Assembly (NCBI GenBank): GCA_018265615.1
Contig: JABLYX010000016.1
Coordinates: 25,712 to 84,961, forward strand
Direction of reading: 5' to 3'
Length of the DNA: 59,250 bases
DNA from: Lentisphaeria bacterium
Lineage (GTDB): Bacteria > Verrucomicrobiota > Lentisphaeria > Victivallales > Victivallaceae
Both the position numbers and the translations under genes were made by a program. Below, one piece after another: positions 34,048 to 42,273 of this stretch. Within the stretch, counting starts at the first letter, position 1. Each line of letters begins with the position of its first letter. The notes beneath the pieces were generated by a model. It had not been told where the DNA came from, did no database searches, and worked only from the letters and a program-made list of their open reading frames with translations.

Positions 34048-35793
34048 ATGAGCGAGTACCAGGTTATCGCCCGGAAGTGGCGTCCGCAGTGTTTCACCGA
34101 CGTGGTCGGGCAGGAGCATGTGGTGCGGACGCTGAAGAATGCGATCCGCCAGCAGCGGACCGCCCACGCCTATCTGTTCGTCGGCCCGCGCGGGGTCGGC
34201 AAGACCACGCTGGCGCGCATCTTCGCAAAGGCGATGAACTGCCTCGACCCGCAGGACGGCGAACCGTGCTGCAAATGCGCCTCCTGCCTCGCGATCATGG
34301 AGGAGAGCAGCCTCGACGTGATCGAGATCGACGCCGCAAGCCGCAACTCCGCCGCCGACATGCGCGAGCTGGCCGAGGATGTGATGCACCAGCCTGTGGC
34401 CGGGCGCTACAAGATCTACATCATCGACGAAGTCCATATGCTGACCGCACAGGCGTGGAACGCGCTGCTGAAGACGGTCGAAGAGCCGCCCGCCCACGTG
34501 AAGTTCATCTTCGCGACGACGGAAGTTCATAAGGTTTTGAAAACCATCATTTCGCGCTGCCAGCGGTTCGACCTGCTGCCGATTCCGACCCGTCAGATTG
34601 CGGAGCGGCTGCGGCTGATCGCGGACCGCGAGGGCGTGGCGATCAACGACGATGCTGTGAACGCGATCGCCCGCGCGGCAGAGGGCGGTATGCGCGATGC
34701 ACAGTCGCTGCTCGACCAGATGATCGCATTTTTCGCGCAGGGAGACAGCTCCGCGATCACGGGCGAGCAGGTGCTTTCGCTCTTCGGGCTGACCGATCGC
34801 GCGGACCTCGACACGGTTCTGCTTGCGATGCTGCGCAATCAGCCCGGCGAAGTCGTGAAGGTGATCGCGCGCCTCTCGAAGAAGGGCAAGAACCTCGAAA
34901 CACTGTTCGACGACCTGCTTGAAGCGCTGCGGGCGGTTCAGCTCTGCGGCATCCTGCCCGATCCGGGCGAGGTGCTGAACGAGGCGGCCGAGACGGTCGA
35001 GCACTACCGCAAGCTCGCGAAGCTCGTGCGGCCCGATACGCTCCAGATTCTGCTTGAAACCGTCGCCCCGGTCGGCCGGGTGCTGCACGATGCGCTGAAC
35101 AAACAGGTTTACCTTGAAACGATCCTGCTGAAGGCGATGCGTGAAGCGCATGCGGTGCGCATCAACGATCTGCTTGCGCGGCTGAATCAGCTGCGCACGG
35201 CGGGCGAACTTAAATTCCTCGAGCAGCTGCCGAATGAAATCAGGCCGGCGGCGCCGGAAGTCGTGGTGATCGAGCAGCCGAAGCCGGTGGAACCGCCGCA
35301 GGCGGTCCCGCCGCCGAAAGCCGAAGCTCTCCCCGCGGCCGGGGTTCCGGAACCGGAGGCTGTTTCCGCCGCCGAAGTTCCGGCGGCTCCCGTTCCGGCG
35401 GCTGAGCCTGCCGAGGTGACGGCGCCGGCGGGGCCCGTGGCGGATCCGCCGGCACCGGAGGCGGAAGCCGCTCTTCCTGAGCCTGAACCGGAGGACGAGC
35501 CGGCGGTTGCCTATTCGGATGAGGAGGCGTCGCTGATGCCTGCGGGAGAGATGGTGCGGGATTTCGATCCGGCTACCGGAGAGACGGTCCTGGTTCCGGT
35601 TGCGCCGCCGCCCATGCCGAAGAACGACGCGGCGGATCTCGCGCCGGAGACGAAATCCGGCCGCCGCAAGCGCCGCAGCATCGCAAACGACGACCCGAAA
35701 GCGCTGGAAGATGTGCTGCAGGATCCGGTCGTCCATGAGATCGTCGATCTCTTCGGCGGCAAAGTCGTGGATATTCACCGCGCGGAGCCGTAA
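34048..35793 (+). CDS. dnaX: DNA polymerase III subunit gamma/tau
   Basis: Clamp-loader ATPase, 581 residues. Walker A is GPRGVGKTT (46-54). The zinc site uses C65, C74 or C75, C77 and C80. Walker B is IIDEVHML and the sensor is in FATTEVHKV. Domain III ends near 370. Residues about 395-505 are a Pro/Ala/Glu-rich linker of low complexity. A short conserved tail, DPVVHEIVDLFGGKVVDI, closes it and probably binds the polymerase. I see no A-rich slippery site of the E. coli kind for a short gamma form. Confidence 0.94.
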   Translation: MSEYQVIARKWRPQCFTDVVGQEHVVRTLKNAIRQQRTAHAYLFVGPRGVGKTTLARIFAKAMNCLDPQDGEPCCKCASCLAIMEESSLDVIEIDAASRNSAADMRELAEDVMHQPVAGRYKIYIIDEVHMLTAQAWNALLKTVEEPPAHVKFIFATTEVHKVLKTIISRCQRFDLLPIPTRQIAERLRLIADREGVAINDDAVNAIARAAEGGMRDAQSLLDQMIAFFAQGDSSAITGEQVLSLFGLTDRADLDTVLLAMLRNQPGEVVKVIARLSKKGKNLETLFDDLLEALRAVQLCGILPDPGEVLNEAAETVEHYRKLAKLVRPDTLQILLETVAPVGRVLHDALNKQVYLETILLKAMREAHAVRINDLLARLNQLRTAGELKFLEQLPNEIRPAAPEVVVIEQPKPVEPPQAVPPPKAEALPAAGVPEPEAVSAAEVPAAPVPAAEPAEVTAPAGPVADPPAPEAEAALPEPEPEDEPAVAYSDEEASLMPAGEMVRDFDPATGETVLVPVAPPPMPKNDAADLAPETKSGRRKRRSIANDDPKALEDVLQDPVVHEIVDLFGGKVVDIHRAEP

Positions 35794-35838
35794 GCAGATT
35801 CTGTAACATTTTGTTTCATCGAAAAGTGTTGTTTCCCC

Positions 35839-35867
35839 TTGCCGTTTTGCCGGAAGTTTTGTATACT
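35839..35867 (+). promoter_or_regulatory. predicted promoter of the glycosidase gene
   Basis: TTGCCG at 35839-35844, a 17-base spacer and TATACT at 35862-35867. The start is near 35874, with the gene at 35911 behind AAGGGAG. Confidence 0.5.
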
Positions 35868-35910
35868 AATGGTGATGGCCACGGCAATTTGAACAACAAG
35901 GGAGTTTCTG

Positions 35911-38724
35911 ATGAACAAAACCGGAATTTGTGTTCTCACGGCTTTTGCTTCGCTCGCCGCATTCTCCGCGGGAGCGGAAAACCTGAACCGGCTGCCCGGC
36001 ACGAAGCTTACGGCGGATTCGCAATACAGCGTTTACGCCCCTGCGAATGCCGCCGACGGCGGCTGCACCGAGATGAAAAGCCGCTGGGTCAGCAGCGCCG
36101 TCCCCGTTGATCACTGGCTGATGGCGGAGTATGATTCGCCGCGCACGGTCAACGCGGTCACGCTGGTTTTCTGGGCCGACACGCATGTGTCGGTCGACTT
36201 CGATATCGAGGGGCGGACCGGCGGAGAGTGGAAGCTTCTCCGCAGTGTGCGGGGCAACCGCGCCGTTGCGCCCCGTTTTATTTTCCCGCGGGCGGAGGTT
36301 GATGCGCTCCGGGTCGTGTTCCGCAGACAGATGCCGGATGCGATGGTGCGGCTCTACGAGTTTGAAGCGGAAAATGCTCCGGCGGCGATGGAGTTCGCCG
36401 TAAGCCCGACGCATGGGAACGGGTTTCTGGCAAAGGGTGAGAAGCGCAGCGTGACGCTCCGCAGCTTTGAAGAGAAGCCGGTCGCGGTGACGCTGAAGAC
36501 CGTTCTCCGGCCGCAGCCCGGCACTCCGGGCCGGGAGATCGTCCGGACACTGAACCTCACGCTCTCCGGCGTGGCGGAGATCCCGCTGCCGGTTCCGGAG
36601 ACGTACGGCTCCTATGAATACGATTTCCGGCTGACGGCGAAGGATGGGAAGGAATTGGTCTCCGGCAGTGAGTCGTTCTTCTATTTTCCGCCGTCCCTCC
36701 CTGTGTACCGGACCGCATCGCCGTTTGCGGCCCATTACTATCATATGCACGATGCGCTGGTCGATTACGCCGGGCTCTCGTGGTGGAGGAACCACGACGT
36801 GTACGGCCGCTGGAACAATAATTCGGACGCAAAGGGCAATGCGGACTGGAGCGAACTGGACGACCGGCTTGCGAATGTGAAGCGCAACCGGATCCGCGAA
36901 TGCGCGGTCCTGCTCGGAGCTCCGCGCAAATATTCGACGATCCTGCCCGGGGAACCGGCCGCTTCCGCGAAGGACAGCGTCTACTCCTACTATCCGCCCG
37001 CCGACCTTGACGCCTGGCGGGAATCGTATCTGAAGCCGCTCGCGGAGCGGGTCGCGAAGGCCTCTCCGTTCCGCGTCTATGAGATCTGGAACGAGGCGTG
37101 GAGCTATTACCGGCTCCGCGGTTTGCGCGGCACGCCGGGCGAGGCGATGCAGCTCTTCCGGGAGTCATACGAGACGATGAAGAAGGCCGATCCGGATGCG
37201 CTGGTCTACCCGACCGACACCGGGGCCGCACTGATCGACAGCCCGTATTCATTTCCCGGGTTCGGGCAGGATATGTTCGACCTCGGCTGCCTGCGCTGGG
37301 CCGACCTCATGTCATATCACAGCTACGGCATGATGGACTATAACCGGCTTGAGCGTTACCGCCGCAATATGTGGAACTACGGGCGCGACCTTGAAATGTG
37401 GTCGACGGAAACCGCCGCTTCCGGTCAGCCGTTCCACCGGCTCATGGAGTCGCTGCTTTCGCACCGCATCTGGGGCAACGGCAAGACCTTCATCTACAAC
37501 GGAAGCAAGTGGGCGCCGCTCTATCTGGACGGCAAGCCGCATATGAACCTCGTGGCGATGGCCGCGATGATCCGCGAGCTCGGAGACGCGGTTCCGCTCG
37601 GCTGGGAAGAAAAGGGGGATGTGACGACCTATCTCTTCGCAAACGGCGGGACACCGGTCGCCGTGCTGTTCTCGAAGAGCGGAAAGCCGGTCCGGATCGA
37701 TCTGCCGCTAACAGGGAAGTCGGTGGTTGCGGATGTGTTCGGCAATACGCTCGACCCGAAAACGGCGATTCTGTCGGTTGAAAGTCCGGTTTTCGTCCGG
37801 AACCCCGCTTCTGCCGCGATCGCCCGACTTGCCGCCGCACAGCTTGCGTTCTATGCGGGGCATGTGAAGCCGGAGGGGAAGCTTCTCGACGCGCTCGCCC
37901 GGAAAATCGCCGGGACTGGGCCCGAGGCACTGCCGGAGACGGTGCGGAAGGAGTATGCCCGGATTTCGAAGCTCCGCCGTCCTATGCACGGCGAGGCGCT
38001 CTATGAGTCGAACCTCGCGCTGGATGCCCTGACGAACCTGCAGCTGCTGTTCGACCGGGCAACCGGAAACGTGCCGTCAGCGCCGATGCCGGTCGCTGAG
38101 CTCAGAAAGGCTGTCGGGGTACAGTGGGAGGCCGTGCGGGCGAAGACGCAGGAAAACGGCGTGCTGCCGGATACCGAGCGGCTGACCTCCCGCGCTCAAA
38201 AGGAGCTTCAGTATGCGATGCAGTACGATTCCGACGGGGACGCCGCCGCACGGAACATCTGGCTCGAACGCGCCGCCGCCGACCTCGCGGAGGCACAGGC
38301 GCGGACCGCAACGGAAGAGATGGCGGCGCTCTACAAGACGAAAAGCTATTTCCGCAGCCATAAACCGCTGATCCGCTCGCTGATGTTCACGTTCCCGGCC
38401 GGTAAGCCGCAGGAGGCGGTGATTACGCTCGCGAACCCGACCGGGACGGCCCGGCGCGGGACGCTTGCGGTTGCGCTGCCGGAAGGCTGGAGCATCGACC
38501 GCTCCGAGATCGCCTATGACGTTCCGCCGCTTTCGCGCCGCTTCTATACGGTGCGCCTGACCGCGCCCGCGAAATTCACGGATGAGTGGCGCGGCAAGAT
38601 CAAAGTGGCCGACCGCGACGGGAATTTCCCGGAAATCAAAGCTGATTGCCGGATCGTGACGAAGGTTCCGGCCTACCCGGTTCTGGGCGGAGCGATCAGC
38701 TCCGGCGAATTCACAGGAAACTGA
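35911..38724 (+). CDS. secreted clan GH-A-like glycoside hydrolase
   Basis: A 937-residue secreted enzyme. The signal peptide (1-22) ends at SAGAE. Residues about 25-150 look like an F5/8-type (discoidin) carbohydrate-binding domain (VDHWLMAEYDSPRTVNAVTL). A beta-sandwich follows to about 265. The TIM barrel (about 270-590) has a candidate acid/base Glu in EIWNEAW (E395) and a candidate nucleophile in LEMWSTETA (E500), the clan GH-A spacing. The last 300 residues are helical, then a beta domain. The family (GH39-like or other) is not certain. It is a single-gene unit with its own promoter and terminator. Confidence 0.78.
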   Translation: MNKTGICVLTAFASLAAFSAGAENLNRLPGTKLTADSQYSVYAPANAADGGCTEMKSRWVSSAVPVDHWLMAEYDSPRTVNAVTLVFWADTHVSVDFDIEGRTGGEWKLLRSVRGNRAVAPRFIFPRAEVDALRVVFRRQMPDAMVRLYEFEAENAPAAMEFAVSPTHGNGFLAKGEKRSVTLRSFEEKPVAVTLKTVLRPQPGTPGREIVRTLNLTLSGVAEIPLPVPETYGSYEYDFRLTAKDGKELVSGSESFFYFPPSLPVYRTASPFAAHYYHMHDALVDYAGLSWWRNHDVYGRWNNNSDAKGNADWSELDDRLANVKRNRIRECAVLLGAPRKYSTILPGEPAASAKDSVYSYYPPADLDAWRESYLKPLAERVAKASPFRVYEIWNEAWSYYRLRGLRGTPGEAMQLFRESYETMKKADPDALVYPTDTGAALIDSPYSFPGFGQDMFDLGCLRWADLMSYHSYGMMDYNRLERYRRNMWNYGRDLEMWSTETAASGQPFHRLMESLLSHRIWGNGKTFIYNGSKWAPLYLDGKPHMNLVAMAAMIRELGDAVPLGWEEKGDVTTYLFANGGTPVAVLFSKSGKPVRIDLPLTGKSVVADVFGNTLDPKTAILSVESPVFVRNPASAAIARLAAAQLAFYAGHVKPEGKLLDALARKIAGTGPEALPETVRKEYARISKLRRPMHGEALYESNLALDALTNLQLLFDRATGNVPSAPMPVAELRKAVGVQWEAVRAKTQENGVLPDTERLTSRAQKELQYAMQYDSDGDAAARNIWLERAAADLAEAQARTATEEMAALYKTKSYFRSHKPLIRSLMFTFPAGKPQEAVITLANPTGTARRGTLAVALPEGWSIDRSEIAYDVPPLSRRFYTVRLTAPAKFTDEWRGKIKVADRDGNFPEIKADCRIVTKVPAYPVLGGAISSGEFTGN

Positions 38725-38740
38725 ACCGCACCATTTGAAC

Positions 38741-38781
38741 GCGGGGGCGCCGGCGGAAAGCTGCGCCCCCGCTGATTTTTT
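38741..38781 (+). terminator. intrinsic terminator after the glycosidase gene
   Basis: GCGGGGGCGC (38741-38750) pairs with GCGCCCCCGC (38763-38772), followed by TGA and six T. Confidence 0.9.
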
Positions 38782-38863
38782 CAGGGGAAGAAGGGACAGC
38801 GTTCGCCTGGCAAACCACCGCCTGCCTGCGGTTCGGCTTCCGCGGCATTGCGGAAAAGGGGGG

Positions 38864-38896
38864 TAAAAAAAGCTCCGGTGTTTCCACCGGAGCTTT
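38864..38896 (-). terminator. intrinsic terminator of the rpmJ-rplQ operon
   Basis: On the minus strand AGCTCCGGTG pairs with CACCGGAGCT around GAAA, followed by seven T (38864-38870). It lies 19 bases after rplQ. Confidence 0.93.
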
Positions 38897-38914
38897 GGTG
38901 TGCGGATATGGAGA

Positions 38915-39445
38915 TTATTCCGCTTTCGGCTCTTCGAGCTTGGCTGCCTCAGCCTCGTCGGCTTCGACTTCCGCCTTGGCTTCTTCAAGCTTGGCCTCTT
39001 CGAGCTTGGCGTTCTCCGCCCTGGCTTCTTCGAGTTTGGCTTCGGCCTTTTTGGCCTTGGCCTTCGGAGCGGCTTCCTTGACTTCGACCTGCTCCTTGAC
39101 GAGCTGGAGGATGCACATTTCGGCGGCGTCGCCGCGGCGGACGCCGAGCTTCAGGATCCGGGTGTAACCGCCGTTGCGCCCTTCGTAGGACGGGGCGATT
39201 TCATCGAACAGGAGCTTGACGGCATCCTTGTCGCGCAGCTTCGCAACCGCGAGGCGGCGGCGATGCAGGTCGCCCTTCTTGCCGATGGTGATCAGCTTTT
39301 CGGCGAAACGGCGCGCTTCTTTGGCCTTGACCAGAGTCGTCTGGATCTGGCCGTTGGTGAAGAGGCTGCTGACCATGTTGGCCAGCATCGCGCGACGGTG
39401 TGCGCTGGAACGGCCGACTTTGAACGTATGAACTCTATGACGCAT
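38915..39445 (-). CDS. rplQ: 50S ribosomal protein L17 with long C-terminal tail
   Basis: Ribosomal protein L17, 176 residues. The family core is residues 1-117, with RHRVHTFKVGRSSAHRRAML, TTLVKAKEARRFAEKLITIGK and NGGYTRILKLGVRRGDAAEM. The extra 59 residues are an Ala/Glu/Lys/Leu low-complexity tail made of repeats close to AKLEEA, likely one long charged helix. Typical bacterial L17 stops near residue 120. It lies two bases after rpoA and ends the operon. Confidence 0.94.
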   Translation of the reverse strand: MRHRVHTFKVGRSSAHRRAMLANMVSSLFTNGQIQTTLVKAKEARRFAEKLITIGKKGDLHRRRLAVAKLRDKDAVKLLFDEIAPSYEGRNGGYTRILKLGVRRGDAAEMCILQLVKEQVEVKEAAPKAKAKKAEAKLEEARAENAKLEEAKLEEAKAEVEADEAEAAKLEEPKAE

Positions 39446-39447
39446 AA

Positions 39448-40464
39448 TTACTTGCTCTCCTCAGCTTCGGACCGGACCCGGACCGATTCCGCTTCGAGCG
39501 CGGTCATCAGCCGATCGCTGAAGGTCATCCCCAGCTCAAGCCCGAGTTTTTCAATTTTTTCTTTGATTTCATCCAGCGATTTCTTGCCGAAGTTCCGGTA
39601 TTTGAGCATCCGGCTTTCGGATTTGGTGCAAAGCTCGCCGATCAGCTTGATATTTGCACTGTTGAGGCAGTTCATCGCCCGGACCGAGAGATCCAGGATT
39701 TCGACGTCGTGCGCCAGGAGCTTGAACATCTTCGACTCTTCGTCGGTCAGAACCACGTCCTTCTCCACGACCTGGGTGCCCATGAAAGGCTGCAGATGGT
39801 CGCGCAGGATCCGCGCGGCTTCTTCGAGCGCCGCCTGCGGAGTGATGCGTCCATCGGTCCAGATCTCCAGCTCAAGGCTGTCCATTTCGGTCTCTTCACC
39901 GACACGCGCCGCGCCGACCTGATAGTTCACGCGGGTGACAGGGCTGAAGAGGCAGTCGACCGGGATCGTCCCGATCGCACGCGGAGCCGTATTCTTTTCG
40001 GCGGGCAGGTAACCTTTGCCTTTGACGACTTCGATTTCGGCACGGAACGGCAGGGACTTGTCCAGCGTGCAGATGAGCTGCTCGGGGTTGAGCACCTCGA
40101 CCGTGCTGTCGCAGACGATGTCCGCCGCGGTTACGGGGCCGGCTTTGTCTTTGCGGATTTCCAGCGTTTTCGGGCCGTCGGCATGAAGATTCAGCCGGAC
40201 GCACTTCAAATTCAGCACGATCTCGGTGACGTCTTCGAGCACATTGTCGAGCGCGTCGAATTCATGCTTCGCGCCGTCAATACGCACCGAACAGATCGCC
40301 GCTCCTTCCAGGGAAGAGAGCAGAACCCGCCGCAGCGAATTGCCCAGCGTATGACCGTACCCGCGCTGAAATGGCGCCGCGATGAACTTGGCGTAATTCT
40401 CGGTAGAACTCGCATCATCGACGATGATCGACTTGGGCATCGGAAAACCGATCGCAGCAGTCAT
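39448..40464 (-). CDS. rpoA: DNA-directed RNA polymerase subunit alpha
   Basis: Alpha subunit, 338 residues. The N-terminal dimerisation domain has PFQRGYGHTLGNSLRRVLLSSLEG, the diagnostic block. The C-terminal domain (about 250-330) has LSVRAMNCLNSANI and RNFGKKSLDEIKEKI, the UP-element DNA-binding part. Ribosome site GGAGGAAAAAT. In many bacteria rpsD sits just before rpoA; here there are only 158 bases between rpsK and rpoA and no S4 gene. Confidence 0.96.
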   Translation of the reverse strand: MTAAIGFPMPKSIIVDDASSTENYAKFIAAPFQRGYGHTLGNSLRRVLLSSLEGAAICSVRIDGAKHEFDALDNVLEDVTEIVLNLKCVRLNLHADGPKTLEIRKDKAGPVTAADIVCDSTVEVLNPEQLICTLDKSLPFRAEIEVVKGKGYLPAEKNTAPRAIGTIPVDCLFSPVTRVNYQVGAARVGEETEMDSLELEIWTDGRITPQAALEEAARILRDHLQPFMGTQVVEKDVVLTDEESKMFKLLAHDVEILDLSVRAMNCLNSANIKLIGELCTKSESRMLKYRNFGKKSLDEIKEKIEKLGLELGMTFSDRLMTALEAESVRVRSEAEESK

Positions 40465-40622
40465 ATTTTTCCTCCAACTTGATTATGCCTGCAGGCATTC
40501 TTATCAAAAAAACGAACAACCGGGGATTCCGTCTGCCGGCCGCTGATTCCAATTCTTCATGCGGCGGAACCGCATACAAACCTCAGGCGGCCGGCGGGAA
40601 AATCCCACCCGAACCGGTCGGG

Positions 40623-41069
40623 TCAGACCCGGCGGCGTTTCGGAGGACGGCAGCCGTTGTGCGGTACAGGCGTGATGTCTTTGATCGAGCTGATTTCAAG
40701 TCCCGCCGCGGCGATTCCGCGGACGGCGGATTCACGGCCGGCGCCCGGTCCCTTGATCCGGACTTCGACCTCTTTCATGCCGAGCAGCTGCGCCTTTTTC
40801 GCGGCATCGCCGGCGATGACCTGCGCCGCATACGCGGTGCTCTTGCGCGAGCCCTTGAAGCCGTTCTTGCCGCCGGTGGACCAGCAGAGCACATTGCCGT
40901 GCAGGTCGGTGAAAGTCACTTTCGTGTTGTTGAACGTCGCGAGGACATACGCAATGCCGCTCGGAACGAAGCGGCCGCTCTTGCCGCGCTGCTTGATGAC
41001 CGGCGCGGTGGAAGCCGGCGCTTCGGCCGCAACTTCCGCAGCCTCGGTATTTTTCACTTCTTCAGCCAT
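40623..41069 (-). CDS. rpsK: 30S ribosomal protein S11 with acidic N-terminal extension
   Basis: Ribosomal protein S11, 148 residues. The core starts at about residue 34 with PSGIAYVLATFNNTKVTFTD and ends with DITPVPHNGCRPPKRRRV, the family's signature tail. The first 30 residues are rich in Ala and Glu (AEEVKNTEAAEVAAEAPAST) and replace the usual short basic leader. AGGAAA lies about 12 bases ahead of the ATG. It is 158 bases ahead of rpoA. Confidence 0.94.
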   Translation of the reverse strand: MAEEVKNTEAAEVAAEAPASTAPVIKQRGKSGRFVPSGIAYVLATFNNTKVTFTDLHGNVLCWSTGGKNGFKGSRKSTAYAAQVIAGDAAKKAQLLGMKEVEVRIKGPGAGRESAVRGIAAAGLEISSIKDITPVPHNGCRPPKRRRV

Positions 41070-41175
41070 AATTCTGTATATTTCCTGATTTATGATCTCA
41101 AATTCATCGAATCCGTCCCGGAGTCACGCGGCGCCGTCTGCGCCGCCGTCGATACTGCCCCGGAATACGGCTTTA

Positions 41176-41574
41176 TCAGGCCTTGGCGGCCAGACGGCGC
41201 TGGGTTTTGTCGCGGATCGCGCCGATCGTGATCTTCTTGCCCTTGCGGGTACGGGCGTTCGTCTTCGTGCGCTGGCCGCGGACCGGCAGGCTCCGGCGAT
41301 GGCGGATGCCGCGGTAGCAGTTGATCTGCTGCAGCCGGCGGATGTCCGCAGAGAGCATGCGGCGCAGATCGCCTTCGACGACGATGTCGTTCTGAAGGAT
41401 CTTCGTGATCGCTGCGATCTGATCCTGGGTCAGGTCCTTCGCTTTGAGATCTTCCGGAATCTGAACCTTCTCGATGATTTCGAGCGCTTTGGCCGGGCCG
41501 ATGCCATAGAGATAGCGCAGCGAGAACGCAATGCGCTTGTTGCCCGGGATGTCCACACCAATGATACGAGGCAT
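41176..41574 (-). CDS. rpsM: 30S ribosomal protein S13
   Basis: Ribosomal protein S13, 132 residues. Family motifs are GVDIPGNKRIAFSLRYLYGIG, LRRMLSADIRRLQQINCYRGIRHR and the C-terminal SLPVRGQRTKTNARTRKG. The AGGAAC ribosome site precedes the start. It lies 43 bases after rpmJ and 106 bases before rpsK. Confidence 0.95.
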   Translation of the reverse strand: MPRIIGVDIPGNKRIAFSLRYLYGIGPAKALEIIEKVQIPEDLKAKDLTQDQIAAITKILQNDIVVEGDLRRMLSADIRRLQQINCYRGIRHRRSLPVRGQRTKTNARTRKGKKITIGAIRDKTQRRLAAKA

Positions 41575-41617
41575 AACTGTTGTTCCTATCGTTAAAATTG
41601 ACGCTTATGAAGCGAAA

Positions 41618-41734
41618 TTAACCCTGACGCTGCTTGTGACGCGCATCCCGGGAGCAGATGACCCGGATCGTGCCGTTGCGTTTGATGATCTGGCAAAATT
41701 CGCATCTGCGCTTTACCGATGCCCTGACTTTCAT
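41618..41734 (-). CDS. rpmJ: 50S ribosomal protein L36
   Basis: A 38-residue protein: MKVRASVKRRCEFCQIIKRN, then the second half with a Cys and a His and the end RHKQRQG. Three cysteines (C11, C14, C27) and H33 form the zinc ribbon of L36. ATG is at 41734 with GAGGT nine bases ahead, and the stop is TAA at 41618-41620. It is the first gene after the operon's predicted promoter. Confidence 0.95.
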   Translation of the reverse strand: MKVRASVKRRCEFCQIIKRNGTIRVICSRDARHKQRQG

Positions 41735-41935
41735 AACTCTGTTACCTCACGTTGAAGCGATATACCAAATACGACAAAACACAAACAAGGTACCCCTCCC
41801 TCTCTCCGATTTCCGGTTTTGCCGTTGTCGGTAAGACGGTCAGCGGTGCCGAGCCTGCTACCTTTTCGCCGGTCACGCCTCCACGAGCGGTGGAATTTGC
41901 GATATGGAAACGCTCCGGCATAAATTTTGTTTAAT

Positions 41936-41964
41936 AAAATAGCACTGCCCATCCGGGAATGCAA
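41936..41964 (-). promoter_or_regulatory. predicted promoter of the rpmJ-rplQ operon
   Basis: On the minus strand TTGCAT (41964-41959), a 17-base spacer and TATTTT (41941-41936). The leader to rpmJ is about 195 bases. The 41735-42273 gap of 539 bases holds this promoter, the divergent one at 42047-42075, and leaders in which I recognise no known riboswitch. Confidence 0.55.
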
Positions 41965-42046
41965 GCCGCCGCGGCTTCTCTCCTGCGATTTTTTCCGAAA
42001 AAAAGCGCGGTCGTGAAAATACCGCACTCCTTTTCGCATTTCCGTA

Positions 42047-42075
42047 TTGACTTAATTACAATCCGCCTGTAAATT
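42047..42075 (+). promoter_or_regulatory. predicted promoter of the purF-like gene and speE
   Basis: TTGACT at 42047-42052, a 17-base spacer and TAAATT at 42070-42075. The leader to the ATG at 42274 is about 190 bases. Confidence 0.5.
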
Positions 42076-42273
42076 ATAAAACGGAAGGTCCTTTGGTGAA
42101 CGATTGGGGACTCTCTTTGATATTTCATGCGGATTCCCGGCTGATTGCGTCCGGCAGGACATTTCTTTTTCCAGAACGGCACGGCCTGTTCCGGACAGCG
42201 GGAGAGCGGAACAAATCGTTATGGATATAGCGTCTGCAAAAGAATTTCAAACCATAAGCTTCGGGGAATAACC

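Noticed and set aside
34048..35793. A programmed frameshift in dnaX giving a short gamma form
   Set aside because: I found no A-AAA-AAG type slippery site in the right region, and the full frame is intact with a conserved tail.
41731..42039. A 102-residue minus-strand open frame before rpmJ
   Set aside because: It overlaps the rpmJ start and the predicted promoter, has no ribosome site that I can see and no known motif.
42076..42273. A purine or similar riboswitch in the leader of the purF-like gene
   Set aside because: The leader is long enough, but I could not find the conserved core of a purine, PreQ1, SAM or similar riboswitch.
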